In this document: one piece after another, positions 17,535-26,919 of the stretch
Position numbering within the stretch: the first letter of the stretch is position 1
How the letters are laid out: each line of letters opens with the position of its first letter
Assembly: GCA_027459505.1 (NCBI GenBank)
Contig: DAIDIE010000023.1
Coordinates: forward strand, 62,001 to 126,000
Direction of reading: 5' to 3'
DNA: 64,000 nt
DNA from: Acidobacteriota bacterium
GTDB lineage: Bacteria; Acidobacteriota; Terriglobia; Terriglobales; SCQP01
The notes under the pieces: generated by a model
The model's input: the letters and a program-made list of their open reading frames with translations, nothing else
Databases searched by the model: none
Told to the model about the DNA's origin: nothing
Program-made: the position numbers and the translations under genes

Positions 17535-20333
17535 ATGGCAAAAACGAGAATTAACGATCTGGCCCGCGAGTTGGAAGTAAAGTCGCGCGTCATTCTGGAC
17601 GCCCTGCTAGCGGTCGGATTCACCGAGCATAAGACCCACTCCAGTGCGGTGGAGAACGAGGTCGCCGATAAAGTGCGGCGTTACCTGCGCGGCGAAGCTG
17701 TGCCTGCTGACGGCCAGCCCGCTGCCGCTCCCGTCGAGAGCGCGCCTTCCGCCGAAACGCCTACTCCGGAACCCGCCGATGCCACCCCGCAAGCGCCGGC
17801 CGTAAGCGGCAAGACGGCCTCTGCCGCCAAAAAGTCAGAAGCAAAGACCGAGGCGAAAGTGGAATCGCGTGAACTGCCGCGTCCTACTTTGCGCACCTCA
17901 CCCACGCCGGCGGCTCCGGCCAGCTCTGGCCCCAAAATGCCGGTCGCTCCTCCGCGTCCGGTATATCAGCCTCCCGCTCCCAAGGCGCCCGCTGTCGCTA
18001 CGCCTTCGCCGGCTCCCCCTGCGGCCAGGCCGGCGGCTCCGCAGCAGCCCTCGGCGGCCGCCACTCCAGCCGCGCCAGCGCCCCGCCCCTCGATTAAGCC
18101 TGCCGCGCCCCTAACGCCCCCTGCGCCACCGGCGCCCAGCGCGCCCCGCGTTCCATCGCTCAATATCGCCACTGGCGCCCCCGGCTCCGAGTCCGGTGCG
18201 CCGCAACGCCGTGTGATTGTTCCCGTGGCGCCCCAGCGTCCGGTTTACCAGGCGCCGGCCCAGCCCGTACGTCCCACTGCCGGACAACCCATTGCCGGTC
18301 GCCCCGCCCCGGGCCGTCCCATTTATCAGCGACCCGGCGCCCCTGCGCGACCTGGCGCTCCCGGCGCCGGCCGCCCAGTCCCCGGAATGCCGGAAGGCCG
18401 CCGGCCCATGCACCCCACCCGTCCCGGCGTCAGCCGTCCTGGCCCGACTCCGCCCCGCGGTGCACAGCATGGCCGCCGCGAGCCCCGCGTCAAGGAAGGG
18501 CCGCTGCGCTATGTGCCTGACACCAATGTGCCCTCCGGGCCGTTGCCCATTACCCGCTCCATCACCATTACCGAGGGAGTGACGGTAAAGGACCTCTCCG
18601 AGGCATTGCAGGTACGCGCCAAGGACGTCATCCGCAAGCTGCTCGATCGCGGATTGATGGTCACCGTCAATCAGTCGCTCGATTCCGAGATTGCCACCCA
18701 GATCGCTCGTGAATTTGGCGCCGAGGCCAAGACCGTCTCCTTTGAAGAAGAGGCGCTCAAGGGCGTCGACCAGTTGGTTACCGAAGATCCAAGCAAATTG
18801 GAGCCGCGCGCCCCGGTGGTCACCATCATGGGCCACGTCGACCACGGTAAGACTTCGCTGCTGGACGCCATTCGTGTCACCAACGTGGCCGGCGGCGAGG
18901 CGGGCGGTATCACGCAGCACATTGGCGCCTACAAGGTCGAGGTGAGCGATCCCAATTCGCCCGCGCATGGACGCCAGATCGTCTTCATCGATACCCCAGG
19001 CCACGCCGCCTTCACCCGCATGCGTGCCCGTGGCGCCCGCGTCACCGATATTGTTGTCCTGGTGGTCTCCGCCGATGACGGCGTCATGCCACAAACCCTG
19101 GAGGCGATCGACCACGCTCGCGCCGCCAATGTGCCCATTATTGTGGCGGTGAACAAGATCGATAAACCCGACGCCCAGCCGGACCGGGTCAAGAAACAGC
19201 TCACCGAACACGGCCTCATGCCAGAGGCTTGGGGTGGGCAGACGGTCACGGTGGATGTCTCCGCCAAGGCCAAGATCAATCTCAACCTGCTGCTGGAAAT
19301 GATCCTGCTGGTCGCCGATCTGCAGGATCTCAAGGCTTCCTCCGAAGGGCCCGGGCAGGGAACCGTATTGGAAGCCGAACTGGACCGCGGTCGCGGCCCG
19401 GTTGCTCGTCTGCTGGTGCAGAGCGGTACGCTCAAGGTGAGCGATACCGTCATTGTCGGCTCAGTACTGGGCCGCGTTCGCGCTATGTTCGATGATCGTG
19501 GCCGTTCCGTTGCCGAAGCGGGGCCCTCCACGCCAGTCGAATTGTTGGGATTGGAATCGCTGCCCGAGGCCGGTGATCGCCTCGTGGTGGTCAATGATCG
19601 CTACAAGGCTAAGCAGATGGCCCTGTACCGCGAAGAGAAATTGCGCGAGCAGGCACTGGCCAAGTCGGCCCGGCTCAACCTCGAATCGCTCAGCCAGCAG
19701 ATGGCCAGCGGCGAAGTCAAGGAGCTGCCGCTGATCATCAAGGCCGACGTGCAGGGTTCCGCCGAGGTGCTCGTCGATACCCTCAGCAAGCTGTCCACCG
19801 ACAAAGTGCGCGTGCGCGTCATTCACTCCGGTGTGGGCGCCATCAATGAAAACGATATTCTGCTGGCCTCCGCCTCCAACGCCATCATCATCGGCTTCAA
19901 TGTGCGGCCGGAACGCAAGGGCGTGGAGTTAGCCGAGCAGGAGAAAGTCGATATCCGCCTGCACTCGATCATCTACGAGCTGAGCGACGAGATCCGGAAG
20001 GCCATGCACGGACTGCTGGAACCGGTGCTGAAAGAGACCGTGATCGGGCGCGCCGAAGTGCGCGAAACCTTCCGCGCTCCCAAAGTGGGCGCTATCGCCG
20101 GCTGCTACGTCCGCGAAGGCAAACTGGTGCGCGATGCCCAGGTGCGGGTGGTGCGCGACGGAGCGGTGATTTATACCAGCCGCATCGGTTCTCTGCGCCG
20201 CTTCAAGGAAGATGCCACCGAGGTGCGCGCTTCCCTGGAATGCGGCGTGGTGGTGAACAACTTCAGCGATATCAAGCCGGGCGATCAACTGGAAGTCTTC
20301 AGCATCGAGAAGGTCGCTCCCGCCATGGTTTAG
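17535..20333 (+). CDS. infB: Translation initiation factor IF-2
   Basis: GTPase that places fMet-tRNA on the 30S subunit. It has 932 aa. A small N-terminal domain ([24 protein letters not shown]) is followed by about 270 residues extremely rich in Pro and Ala, then a second IF2N domain ([20 protein letters not shown]). The G domain has GHVDHGKTS (about 433), [15 protein letters not shown] and NKIDKPDA. The C-terminal domains end in the tRNA-binding barrel. The Pro/Ala region has high GC and collagen-like short repeats, probably disordered. Clear operon position after nusA. Confidence 0.97.
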   Translation: MAKTRINDLARELEVKSRVILDALLAVGFTEHKTHSSAVENEVADKVRRYLRGEAVPADGQPAAAPVESAPSAETPTPEPADATPQAPAVSGKTASAAKKSEAKTEAKVESRELPRPTLRTSPTPAAPASSGPKMPVAPPRPVYQPPAPKAPAVATPSPAPPAARPAAPQQPSAAATPAAPAPRPSIKPAAPLTPPAPPAPSAPRVPSLNIATGAPGSESGAPQRRVIVPVAPQRPVYQAPAQPVRPTAGQPIAGRPAPGRPIYQRPGAPARPGAPGAGRPVPGMPEGRRPMHPTRPGVSRPGPTPPRGAQHGRREPRVKEGPLRYVPDTNVPSGPLPITRSITITEGVTVKDLSEALQVRAKDVIRKLLDRGLMVTVNQSLDSEIATQIAREFGAEAKTVSFEEEALKGVDQLVTEDPSKLEPRAPVVTIMGHVDHGKTSLLDAIRVTNVAGGEAGGITQHIGAYKVEVSDPNSPAHGRQIVFIDTPGHAAFTRMRARGARVTDIVVLVVSADDGVMPQTLEAIDHARAANVPIIVAVNKIDKPDAQPDRVKKQLTEHGLMPEAWGGQTVTVDVSAKAKINLNLLLEMILLVADLQDLKASSEGPGQGTVLEAELDRGRGPVARLLVQSGTLKVSDTVIVGSVLGRVRAMFDDRGRSVAEAGPSTPVELLGLESLPEAGDRLVVVNDRYKAKQMALYREEKLREQALAKSARLNLESLSQQMASGEVKELPLIIKADVQGSAEVLVDTLSKLSTDKVRVRVIHSGVGAINENDILLASASNAIIIGFNVRPERKGVELAEQEKVDIRLHSIIYELSDEIRKAMHGLLEPVLKETVIGRAEVRETFRAPKVGAIAGCYVREGKLVRDAQVRVVRDGAVIYTSRIGSLRRFKEDATEVRASLECGVVVNNFSDIKPGDQLEVFSIEKVAPAMV

Positions 20334-20363
20334 GATCTGCCGTTCGCCCCTCGGGAGGTGGAT

Positions 20364-20651
20364 TTGCCTGTCGGCATTGTCGAGTTCGACATCCATCTTC
20401 CCGGCGCGCATTCGCTCAAAGACCGCCGCATGGTGGTGCGCAGCCTCAAAGACCGGCTGCGGCACAGCTTCAACATCTCCATTTGCGAATTGGATGATGA
20501 GGTGGTCTGGCAGCGGGCCCGCATTGGCGTGGCCGCCATCAGCCGCGACCGCTCCTACCTCGCCGGCCTGCTGCAAAAGGCCGCCGATCAGGCCCTGGAG
20601 ATCCTGCGCGGCGAAGAGGTGGACGTGGGTCCCATTGAAATCTTGGATTGA
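20364..20651 (+). CDS. ylxP: YlxP/DUF503 family protein
   Basis: Small (95 aa) cytoplasmic protein usually found between infB and rbfA. The family pattern is visible: GIVEFDIHLPGAHSLKDRRMVV, then a helix with LRHSFNISICELD and WQRARIGVAAIS. The start is most likely TTG at 20364, five bases after GGGAGG at 20353-20358; the GTG at 20358 overlaps that Shine-Dalgarno. The function is not firmly known; a link to ribosome biogenesis is inferred from position. Confidence 0.88.
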   Translation: MPVGIVEFDIHLPGAHSLKDRRMVVRSLKDRLRHSFNISICELDDEVVWQRARIGVAAISRDRSYLAGLLQKAADQALEILRGEEVDVGPIEILD

Positions 20652-20681
20652 ATCGCGCAGCAGGAGTAAACTGACTGTTTT

Positions 20682-21092
20682 ATGGCGCAGCATCGACCCG
20701 AACGTATGAGCGAAATGATCCGCGAGGAGCTCACCGATCTGATCTCGGGTGAGTTGCGCGATCCGCGTGTGGGGCTGGCTCAGGTCACCGAGGTCAAGAT
20801 GGCGCCCGATATGCGCGTGGCGCACGTTTTCTTTAGCGTGATGGGCGACCAGCAGGACGAGCAAAATACGCTCAAAGGGCTGATGGCTGCCAAGGGCTAT
20901 TTGCGGACCGAACTGGCTAGCCGCTTGCAGACCCGCCAGGTTCCCGAACTGCGTTTCGAGCTGGACCGCTCCGAAGAGCTCACCAAACGCCTGGACACCC
21001 TCTTGACGCGTGCCCAAAAGCGTTCCGCCAGCGCCGGCCGCAAGGCGACTCCACCGCCGGACGAAGATCCCGCAGCGAGCCCCAAGCGATGA
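20682..21092 (+). CDS. rbfA: Ribosome-binding factor A
   Basis: 30S maturation factor with a KH-like fold, 136 aa. The N-terminal ERMSEMIREELTDLISGELRDPRVGLAQVTEVKMAPDMRVA pattern (given in part) is diagnostic. The C-terminus is extended by about 20 residues rich in Lys, Pro and Asp. It follows ylxP by 30 bp and overlaps nrnA by 4 bases (ATGA), consistent with one operon. Confidence 0.94.
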   Translation: MAQHRPERMSEMIREELTDLISGELRDPRVGLAQVTEVKMAPDMRVAHVFFSVMGDQQDEQNTLKGLMAAKGYLRTELASRLQTRQVPELRFELDRSEELTKRLDTLLTRAQKRSASAGRKATPPPDEDPAASPKR

Positions 21093-22069
21093 ACGCGGCA
21101 GAGATCGCCTCGGCTCTTCAGGCGCGCGAACGATGGCTGTTGACTTCCCACGCCCGTCCGGATGGCGATGCCATGGGCTCCTTGCTGGCCCTCCGCCTGG
21201 CTCTGTCCGCCTTGGGCAAGAAGGCCGACGTACTGCTGCGCGAAAGCGTTCCCCAGGTGTACGGCTATCTTCCCGGCGCCTCCACGGTCACCTCTTGCGC
21301 GCAGCTCACCCCGGAACTGGCGGCGGCATACGATGGAGTGGTCCTGCTGGAGTGTGGCGGCTTCGCACGCACCCATATCGGCGGCGTTGAGCGGCTTTTC
21401 AGCATCAACATCGATCACCACGTCAGCGCAAATTGTTTTGCCTCGGTCAACTGGATCGACCCTCAGGCTTGCGCCACCGCCGAGATGGTCTACCGCGTCA
21501 TTCACGCCCTGGGCACTCCGGTCACAGCCGATATCGCCACCTGCGTCTATACCGGCATCGTCGCCGATACGGGCTGTTTCGTTTTTTCCAATACCACACC
21601 GCGCACCTTGGAAGTCGCCGCCGAGTTGGCCCGGCTGGGCGCCCAGCCACACTCCATTGCCGCCTCCATCTACCTGGGTTGTGCCGAGGCCAAAATGCGC
21701 GTTCTGGGCGCCGCTCTCGCCAACCTGAAAGTCGAGCCCCCTTTGGCCTGGATGTATGTGGCTGAAGGCGATTTCGCCGCCACCGGGGCGTTGGAGGAAG
21801 ATGCCGAGGGCCTGGTCAACTATGCTTTGGGCATTCGCGGCGTGGAACTGGCGGCGTTCTTTCGCCCCGCCGCCGACGGTGGCACGCGCGTGAGCCTGCG
21901 CTCAAAAACCGATCTCAGCATCTGCGGCTTGGCCGAGTCTTTTGGCGGCGGGGGGCACCACCAGGCCAGCGGCTGCCGTATCGATGCCCCTTTAGAGCAG
22001 GCCCTGCAACAGGTCTTGCCCCGCCTACGTGCCCTGGCCTGCAGCGGAAGCCACAACGGCAGGCACTGA
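21089..22069 (+). CDS. nrnA: DHH/DHHA1 phosphoesterase, NrnA-like nanoRNase/pAp phosphatase
   Basis: Degrades 2-5 nt RNAs and may dephosphorylate pAp in the cytoplasm. It has 326 aa. The DHH domain shows SHARPDGDAMGS and the DHH motif in INIDHHVSANCFA (about 110), with ADTGCFVFSNT; the DHHA1 domain ends in FGGGGHHQASG (about 290). It overlaps rbfA by 4 bases and closes the rimP operon. The usual next gene, truB, is absent. Confidence 0.93.
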   Translation: MNAAEIASALQARERWLLTSHARPDGDAMGSLLALRLALSALGKKADVLLRESVPQVYGYLPGASTVTSCAQLTPELAAAYDGVVLLECGGFARTHIGGVERLFSINIDHHVSANCFASVNWIDPQACATAEMVYRVIHALGTPVTADIATCVYTGIVADTGCFVFSNTTPRTLEVAAELARLGAQPHSIAASIYLGCAEAKMRVLGAALANLKVEPPLAWMYVAEGDFAATGALEEDAEGLVNYALGIRGVELAAFFRPAADGGTRVSLRSKTDLSICGLAESFGGGGHHQASGCRIDAPLEQALQQVLPRLRALACSGSHNGRH

Positions 22070-22314
22070 GCGAGCTAGGGCCGAGTCGAACTGCTTTCGA
22101 GTTCGAGATCGCAGGCCGAAGCCGCAGCGAAGGTCCGGGGTTGCCGTTTAGGTCCCGCACCGCTGGCGACTAGGGAAGCGCGGCCACCATCCGTCAGCTT
22201 CGGCCAGACGACGAAGCAGTGGAATAAAGGCGGCCGCGCCGCAGCCCTCCGCCGATGGGCTGAAGTCTTGAAATGCTGGTTTGATTCCGGCGCCGGTTCT
22301 ATACTGACTGCGTC
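22070..22314. other. Gene-free stretch between the rimP operon and the accessory region
   Basis: 245 bp without a supported gene. It holds a small hairpin (CGAACT/AGTTCG near 22087-22105) and a CCGGCGCCGG palindrome near 22287. A TATACT at 22300-22305 sits close to the next ATG but has no well-spaced -35, so I do not call a promoter. This is where the density of core translation genes ends. Confidence 0.4.
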
Positions 22315-23256
22315 ATGACCAACCGCCGCTCATTCCTCCGTCAGGCTGCCGCGGGCATTATCGGGCTCGGCGCCACACAAGAACTGTTCGCCTCCCCGGC
22401 CGCCGCTGCGGACGCGCCCGCCTGGTCTGGTCCCATTGGACTGGAACTCTATACCGTTCGCCACCAGTTGGCTCGCAATCCGCTGGCAACCTTGCGCGCC
22501 GTGGCCGCCGCGGGCTACCAGTTGGTGGAGGGCGATATTGTCAATGTGCCCGCCGCCTTTCCCGATTACCTTCGGCAGTCGGGCTTGAAGATGATCAGTA
22601 CCCTGGTCATGCAGCCCGAGCCGGGCTCCGTTGCACAATGGCAGCCGCTCATTGAAAAAGCCGCGCGCCATCACCTGCAATACTTCGTCACCATGAATGT
22701 GGGCGTGCACGACGCGGAAGGCTGGAAGCGCATCTCCGATTCCTATAACCAGGCCGGCAAGCTGGCTCATCAGCATGGCATGACCTTCTGCTACCACAAT
22801 CACATCACCGAATTCATTCCCACACAGGGGACCACCGGATACGCGGTGATGCAGAAGAACACCGATCCCAACCTGGTGAAATTCGAAATGGACGTCTTCT
22901 GGATGACCTATGCGCGGCAGGATCCCATTGCATGGTTCAAACGCGCGCCCGGACGCTACCCGCTTCTGCATATCAAGGACATGAAAAAACAGGTGCCCGC
23001 CGCCTACAACCCCCAGAAGTTCCCCCAAGGTTTCAACCCGTTCACGGAGGTGGGTCGCGGCCGCATTGATTGGGCGTCCATCTTTGATCACGCCAAGCTG
23101 GCGGGAACCCAAAACATTTTTGTCGAGCAGGACCAGACCGGTTCTCTCACGCCCGAACAGGCCATCCGCATCAGCTATAACTACCTGCGTCACTTGAAAC
23201 TGCCTCAGCAAGCCGAGCTGCCAATGCGGCGTATCCGGCCGATTCACGGCTGCTGA
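22315..23256 (+). CDS. Tat-exported sugar phosphate isomerase/epimerase-like TIM-barrel protein
   Basis: Xylose-isomerase-like TIM barrel (AP endonuclease family 2 fold), 313 aa. The N-terminus NRRSFLRQAAAGIIGLGA is a twin-arginine signal, so it is folded and then exported. Barrel metal and substrate residues are visible in HGMTFCYHNHITEF (about 162), KFEMDVFWM and PLLHIKDMKK (about 220), and a Glu in NIFVEQDQTG. It probably isomerises or oxidises a sugar in the periplasm; the substrate is not known. Repeat element copy 1 starts 8 bp after its stop codon. Confidence 0.85.
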   Translation: MTNRRSFLRQAAAGIIGLGATQELFASPAAAADAPAWSGPIGLELYTVRHQLARNPLATLRAVAAAGYQLVEGDIVNVPAAFPDYLRQSGLKMISTLVMQPEPGSVAQWQPLIEKAARHHLQYFVTMNVGVHDAEGWKRISDSYNQAGKLAHQHGMTFCYHNHITEFIPTQGTTGYAVMQKNTDPNLVKFEMDVFWMTYARQDPIAWFKRAPGRYPLLHIKDMKKQVPAAYNPQKFPQGFNPFTEVGRGRIDWASIFDHAKLAGTQNIFVEQDQTGSLTPEQAIRISYNYLRHLKLPQQAELPMRRIRPIHGC

Positions 23257-23263
23257 TTGCGCC

Positions 23264-23493
23264 AGGAGCGAGCCACCGAGTCCTCCCTGCGGGAGGAGAT
23301 CCCGCCCAGCAACGGCAGACTACGCCGTTGCTGGGGCCCGTCGCAGGTGGAGGGCCGCGAAATTCCGAAGGGCGGCTCCCTCGCGGGGGAGAGGAGCCCG
23401 GCATCGGCGGCTTCACGTTCTCACTGGAGAACGTGCCAGCGACCCAACGGAAAGCAATGCCAGCGGGCGGCTCAGGAGACGAGGCCGTGCCTC
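23264..23493 (+). repeat. Interspersed hairpin element, copy 1 (full length, module type +A)
   Basis: Reference copy, 230 bp, from AGGAGCGAGCC to GAGGCCGTGCCTC. Hairpins: TCCTCCC-TGC-GGGAGGA; a 12-bp stem CCCAGCAACGGC/GCCGTTGCTGGG with a 7-base loop; CACGTTCTC-ACTG-GAGAACGTG (9 bp); and GAGGC-CGT-GCCTC at the end. Seven further copies lie in this window. I see no target-site duplication and no terminal inverted repeats. Confidence 0.93.
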
Positions 23494-23688
23494 CTCGGTG
23501 CTCGGCGAAGATGTCACCGGTTGGCAACTGCTGCCGGTCGATGCGCCGGATTTTGAAAGCAGCGCTATGCGAGCCTGTGAACTCGTTGCCAGGCGCGACC
23601 CGCGTATTGGCAAGGTAACAAAAACCAGTAGGCTGCTTGCCTGAATCGCCTGTCCCGTGGCCGGGGGATCAAGGCGCCGGGAATCCAT
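23494..23688. other. Gene-free stretch after repeat copy 1
   Basis: 195 bp between element copy 1 and the stop codon of the next minus-strand gene. No gene, hairpin terminator or further repeat was recognised. Confidence 0.4.
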
Positions 23689-24543
23689 TTACTTGGCGGG
23701 CAGCCGAGGCGCTGGGGCGGATGCAATCGGTTGATCGTTTACCATGACAATCCGGTGATCGATGCTGAGCAGCTTCCATCCCAACAAACGGAGTTTGGCC
23801 CGGGTAAAGTCGCGGCGCGGCAACCAGAACGGACCGATGTGCTGGTAGTCGCGCACGAAATGGACCTCCTCAACCCAGAAGGAGGGATTTTTCGCCGGAG
23901 CTCCGGAGATCCGCACGATGCCGAAATCCGGCTCATTGATCCACATGCGGCCGCTGAACAGGTACTTGCCCTTGCGTAGCGGTGTGGCCTGCACCACATA
24001 ACAGCGATAAGCCCCCAATTGCTGAACCCCCCAAAGTTCGAATCGGTAGTTTTGCGGGGTGATGGAGCTTTGTCTGTGGCGCTTGCCCGATGCCGTTTTT
24101 TGCTGGCTTTCCACCAGCCGGTTCAACACCAGATGGCGCACCACTGCGGAACCTCTCTGCGAGACGGTTTGGAATTGTTTGTGGTCCGGCGCCTGAAACT
24201 GCAGCCGCACCACCTCGCTGGCGTAGACTTTGCCGCCCGGATTCGCCGCTGCAAGCGTCTGCAGTTCCGTAAAGCGTTGCAGCAGGTGATCACGCGTTTC
24301 GCTATGCGCCACCAGTTGCTGAAATATGCTTGCGCCGTTGAGCCCTGGTGGCGGAGGCGCCAGGGGCGGCTCTGTTCCTGGAGTGGGCAGCGGAGTGCTA
24401 TCGACGGTGAGCGTTGCCTCGGCCGCTGCGCGATGCTTTGCCGGGCTACGGCCTGGAGCTTGGGCGAAACAGGCGACTACAAAAGGCCCCGCCAGCATGA
24501 ACACTACGCCATAGGATCGGAGGCGCTTTGGGAAGGGAACCAT
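23689..24543 (-). CDS. Exported LolA/LolB-fold lipoprotein-sorting-like protein
   Basis: A 284 aa protein with a signal peptide (hydrophobic stretch to VVACFAQA) and a Pro-rich linker around 50-70. The second half has the pattern of acidobacterial outer membrane lipoprotein-sorting-like proteins: YRCYVVQATP, FSGRMWINEPDFGIVRISG, FWLPRRDFTRAK. It probably works in the periplasm as a half-barrel binding a lipid or lipid-anchored chain, but the true ligand is unknown. It stands alone, with element copies 1 and 2 on either side. Confidence 0.6.
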   Translation of the reverse strand: MVPFPKRLRSYGVVFMLAGPFVVACFAQAPGRSPAKHRAAAEATLTVDSTPLPTPGTEPPLAPPPPGLNGASIFQQLVAHSETRDHLLQRFTELQTLAAANPGGKVYASEVVRLQFQAPDHKQFQTVSQRGSAVVRHLVLNRLVESQQKTASGKRHRQSSITPQNYRFELWGVQQLGAYRCYVVQATPLRKGKYLFSGRMWINEPDFGIVRISGAPAKNPSFWVEEVHFVRDYQHIGPFWLPRRDFTRAKLRLLGWKLLSIDHRIVMVNDQPIASAPAPRLPAK

Positions 24544-24590
24544 TCTGTCTCAATTAAACCAGAGGCGCGGAGAGCGTTGCAGGTTGCCAT

Positions 24591-24811
24591 AGGAGCGAGC
24601 CACCGAGTCCTCCCTGCGGGAGGAGATCCCGCCCAGCAACGGCAGACTACGCCGTTGCTGGGGCCCGTCGCAGGTGGAGGGCCGCGAAATTCCGAAGGGC
24701 GGCTCCCTCGCGGGGGGGAGGAGCCTGGCATCGGCGGCTTCACGTTCTCACTGGAGAACGTGCCAGCGACCAACGGGAGCGGGCGGCCTGAAGGAGACGA
24801 GGCCGTGCCTC
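24591..24811 (+). repeat. Interspersed hairpin element, copy 2 (full length, module type +B)
   Basis: Same boundaries and hairpins as copy 1, but near the 3' end it has the variant ACCAACGGGAGCGGGCGGCC, shared only with copy 4. It ends 28 bp from the stop codon of the LytTR regulator, which is read on the opposite strand, and lies 47 bp before the start of the 23689-24543 gene. Confidence 0.93.
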
Positions 24812-24839
24812 TGGACCAAAGCGGATTCGCTCCGCAGCT

Positions 24840-25661
24840 CTACGCGCCCCAAAGGCCGCGCAGCCGCTCATAGCCGCTGCGGCTGACCGGTATCCGGCGC
24901 CCGTCCTGCAGCAGAAGTACGTAGCGTTCCCGCCCCATTGGCTCCAGCCGGCTGATCGCCGACAGGCTCACGATCCAGCCGCGGTGCACCCGGACGAAAC
25001 TGGCTGGGTCGAGTCCCGCCTCCAGGCTGCCAATCGTTTGCTTCTTTAGCAAGCATTTTTCCGCCGTGTGCAGCGCCACGTAATCGTCCTGAGCTTCCAC
25101 TGCAATGAGTTGCTCAAGCGGAATCAGGGCAATGCGTCCCCCATCTTTGACCACCAGGCGCGTCAGTGGCTGGGTGCGCGCCTGGCGCGCCAGCTCGGCC
25201 GGCGCCGGCGCCGCTGAAGCCGCTGCCGTGGGCGTCTGCGCCTCGTCTTGCCCGGCGTTTTCCGCGCTCAGACGATGCAGCCGCAATTGCTGGCAAGCAC
25301 GCTTCCATGCGGTCAGAAAACGTTCCTGGCTGAACGGCTTCAAAAGGTAATCAACCGCGTTGGCGTCAAAGGCACGCAAAGCGTATTGATCGTAGGCGGT
25401 GGTAAAAATCACGACTGGCAGGCGGGCTTCTTCCGGCGTGTCGAGCAGTTCCAGGACCTCAAAGCCGTTGAGCTTGGGCATTTGCACGTCGAGAAAGATC
25501 ACATCCGGCCTGTCGTCATTAATGCATTTGACGGCGCTGAATCCATCCCCACTCTCGCCAATGATTTCCGCCTCCGGAATCTTGGCGAGAAACTCACGCA
25601 AAAGCTGTCGGGCGAGTTCTTCGTCGTCGGCAATGTGAATCCTTATCGGCATGTTCTTCAA
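24840..25661 (-). CDS. LytTR-family response regulator
   Basis: Two-component regulator of 273 aa. The receiver domain has the acidic pocket ADDEE, phospho-acceptor Asp58 (VIFLDVQMPK), a Thr in VIFTTAYD and Lys in YLLKPFS. A Pro/Ala linker leads to a LytTR DNA-binding domain (LIAVEAQDDYVALHT, FVRVHRGWIVSLSAI). It lies 53 bp after the LytS-like kinase gene, its presumed partner. LytTR regulators commonly control envelope or exopolysaccharide genes. Confidence 0.92.
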   Translation of the reverse strand: MKNMPIRIHIADDEELARQLLREFLAKIPEAEIIGESGDGFSAVKCINDDRPDVIFLDVQMPKLNGFEVLELLDTPEEARLPVVIFTTAYDQYALRAFDANAVDYLLKPFSQERFLTAWKRACQQLRLHRLSAENAGQDEAQTPTAAASAAPAPAELARQARTQPLTRLVVKDGGRIALIPLEQLIAVEAQDDYVALHTAEKCLLKKQTIGSLEAGLDPASFVRVHRGWIVSLSAISRLEPMGRERYVLLLQDGRRIPVSRSGYERLRGLWGA

Positions 25662-25714
25662 GCGCTTGGATATAGCTTAATGCCGCTCCTGGCGCGGCCG
25701 CCCTATCGTTTCAA

Positions 25715-26893
25715 CTATGGGTTCAATCTGATCGCGGGAAGTTCCAGTTGAACGGTGAAGCGCTCGGCGCCTCGTTGCAGGCGCAGCCCCGCCCTCTCTC
25801 CTCGCCCTTCCCGGTCAAGGGCGGCCAGCCGCTGCCGCACGTTCTGCAGGCCGTGGCCACTGGCGGCGGGCGTGGGCGAGTCTGGGTCGAAATCGTTGAT
25901 CAGTTCCAGCAGCAGATGTCCCTCAACGCTGCGCGCGCGCAGCAGCAAGTCTCCCGGCCGGGTCAGGCCGGCAATGCCGTGCTTGATCGCGTTCTCCACG
26001 AGAGGTTGCAGCAAGAGCGCTGGCATTGCCAGATCCAATGCCTCTTCGGCCACTTCCTCCCGATAGCGGAGCCGCTCGCCAAAGCGAACCGCCTCAACCG
26101 CCAGATAGGCGCGCACCACCGCCAGTTCTTCACGCAATGAGGTGCGTTCCCGCTGCCCCTGCCCCAGCGTCAGGCGGTAGAGCTCGGAAAGATGCAGACA
26201 CATTTGCCGGGCGCGGACGGCATCCACGCCGGCCAGCGTGCTGATGGAATGCAGGCTGTTGAACAAAAAATGCGGGTTTACCTGGGCGCGCAAGGCGCGC
26301 AGTTCCGCCTCGCGCGCCTGCAGCCGGGCTTCCGCCAGCGCCCGCTCCGCCTCTCGCGCCGCCCGCCAGGATTGCAGCAGGTATGCAATCGCAACCGACA
26401 GCGTCCAAAAACCCAGCGCCAGTGGCGTAAGAGTTCGGTTGAGGCTCGCTATGCTGACGGTGCTCCCCGTCCCGGCAAAGTGCAGGAGCAGTTGTGCCGT
26501 AAGCCAACTCCAAGCCAGGGAAAACAACAGCGCCGCCTGACTCTGTACCCATAGCGCGCGAATGATGGCGCCCTCGCGCAGCGGAAAGGCACGGCAGATC
26601 CAGCGAACATTCGTGCAGAGCAGCGCAAACACAACCGCCATAAGAGCTCCCGCGCTGTATGCTTCCACGGGATGGGCGGGGTGCAGCGGACGCAGCAAGC
26701 CGATCCAGGCCAGATCCAGAATTTCAGCAATGAATCCTATCGTAGCCAGGCGCGGTAGGACTTTCGCAGCTCTGGAAAATAGCCATTTGTCCCGCCAAGG
26801 GCCCCCAAGCGGCCTGCGTCCGCTGACGCTCTTGGCCCAGGACTCGGCGGAGTGTTCGGCCGGCTCCGGAATGATGGGGAATGCGAGTGACAT
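25715..26893 (-). CDS. LytS/YehU-type sensor histidine kinase
   Basis: Membrane kinase of 392 aa. Several transmembrane helices occupy about residues 45-175; a short coiled coil follows (REAERALAEARLQAREAELRAL region), then the His_kinase motif QVNPHFLFNSLHSI (about 207) and an HATPase domain with PLVENAIKHGI and a GHGLQNVRQRL glycine motif. It should phosphorylate the LytTR regulator encoded next. It is 26 bp after the LiaF-like gene, giving a three-gene operon on the minus strand. Confidence 0.9.
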   Translation of the reverse strand: MSLAFPIIPEPAEHSAESWAKSVSGRRPLGGPWRDKWLFSRAAKVLPRLATIGFIAEILDLAWIGLLRPLHPAHPVEAYSAGALMAVVFALLCTNVRWICRAFPLREGAIIRALWVQSQAALLFSLAWSWLTAQLLLHFAGTGSTVSIASLNRTLTPLALGFWTLSVAIAYLLQSWRAAREAERALAEARLQAREAELRALRAQVNPHFLFNSLHSISTLAGVDAVRARQMCLHLSELYRLTLGQGQRERTSLREELAVVRAYLAVEAVRFGERLRYREEVAEEALDLAMPALLLQPLVENAIKHGIAGLTRPGDLLLRARSVEGHLLLELINDFDPDSPTPAASGHGLQNVRQRLAALDREGRGERAGLRLQRGAERFTVQLELPAIRLNP

Positions 26894-26919
26894 AGCTGCT
26901 CCTGATAGCGCCGTAGGCG

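Noticed and set aside
23171-23527. Similar minus-strand peptides inside several repeat copies (GTASSPEPPAGIAF type)
   Set aside because: The same peptide appears in several copies, but the 41-base module and other indels shift the frame between copies, no start or Shine-Dalgarno is conserved, and the stems are better explained as RNA or DNA structure.
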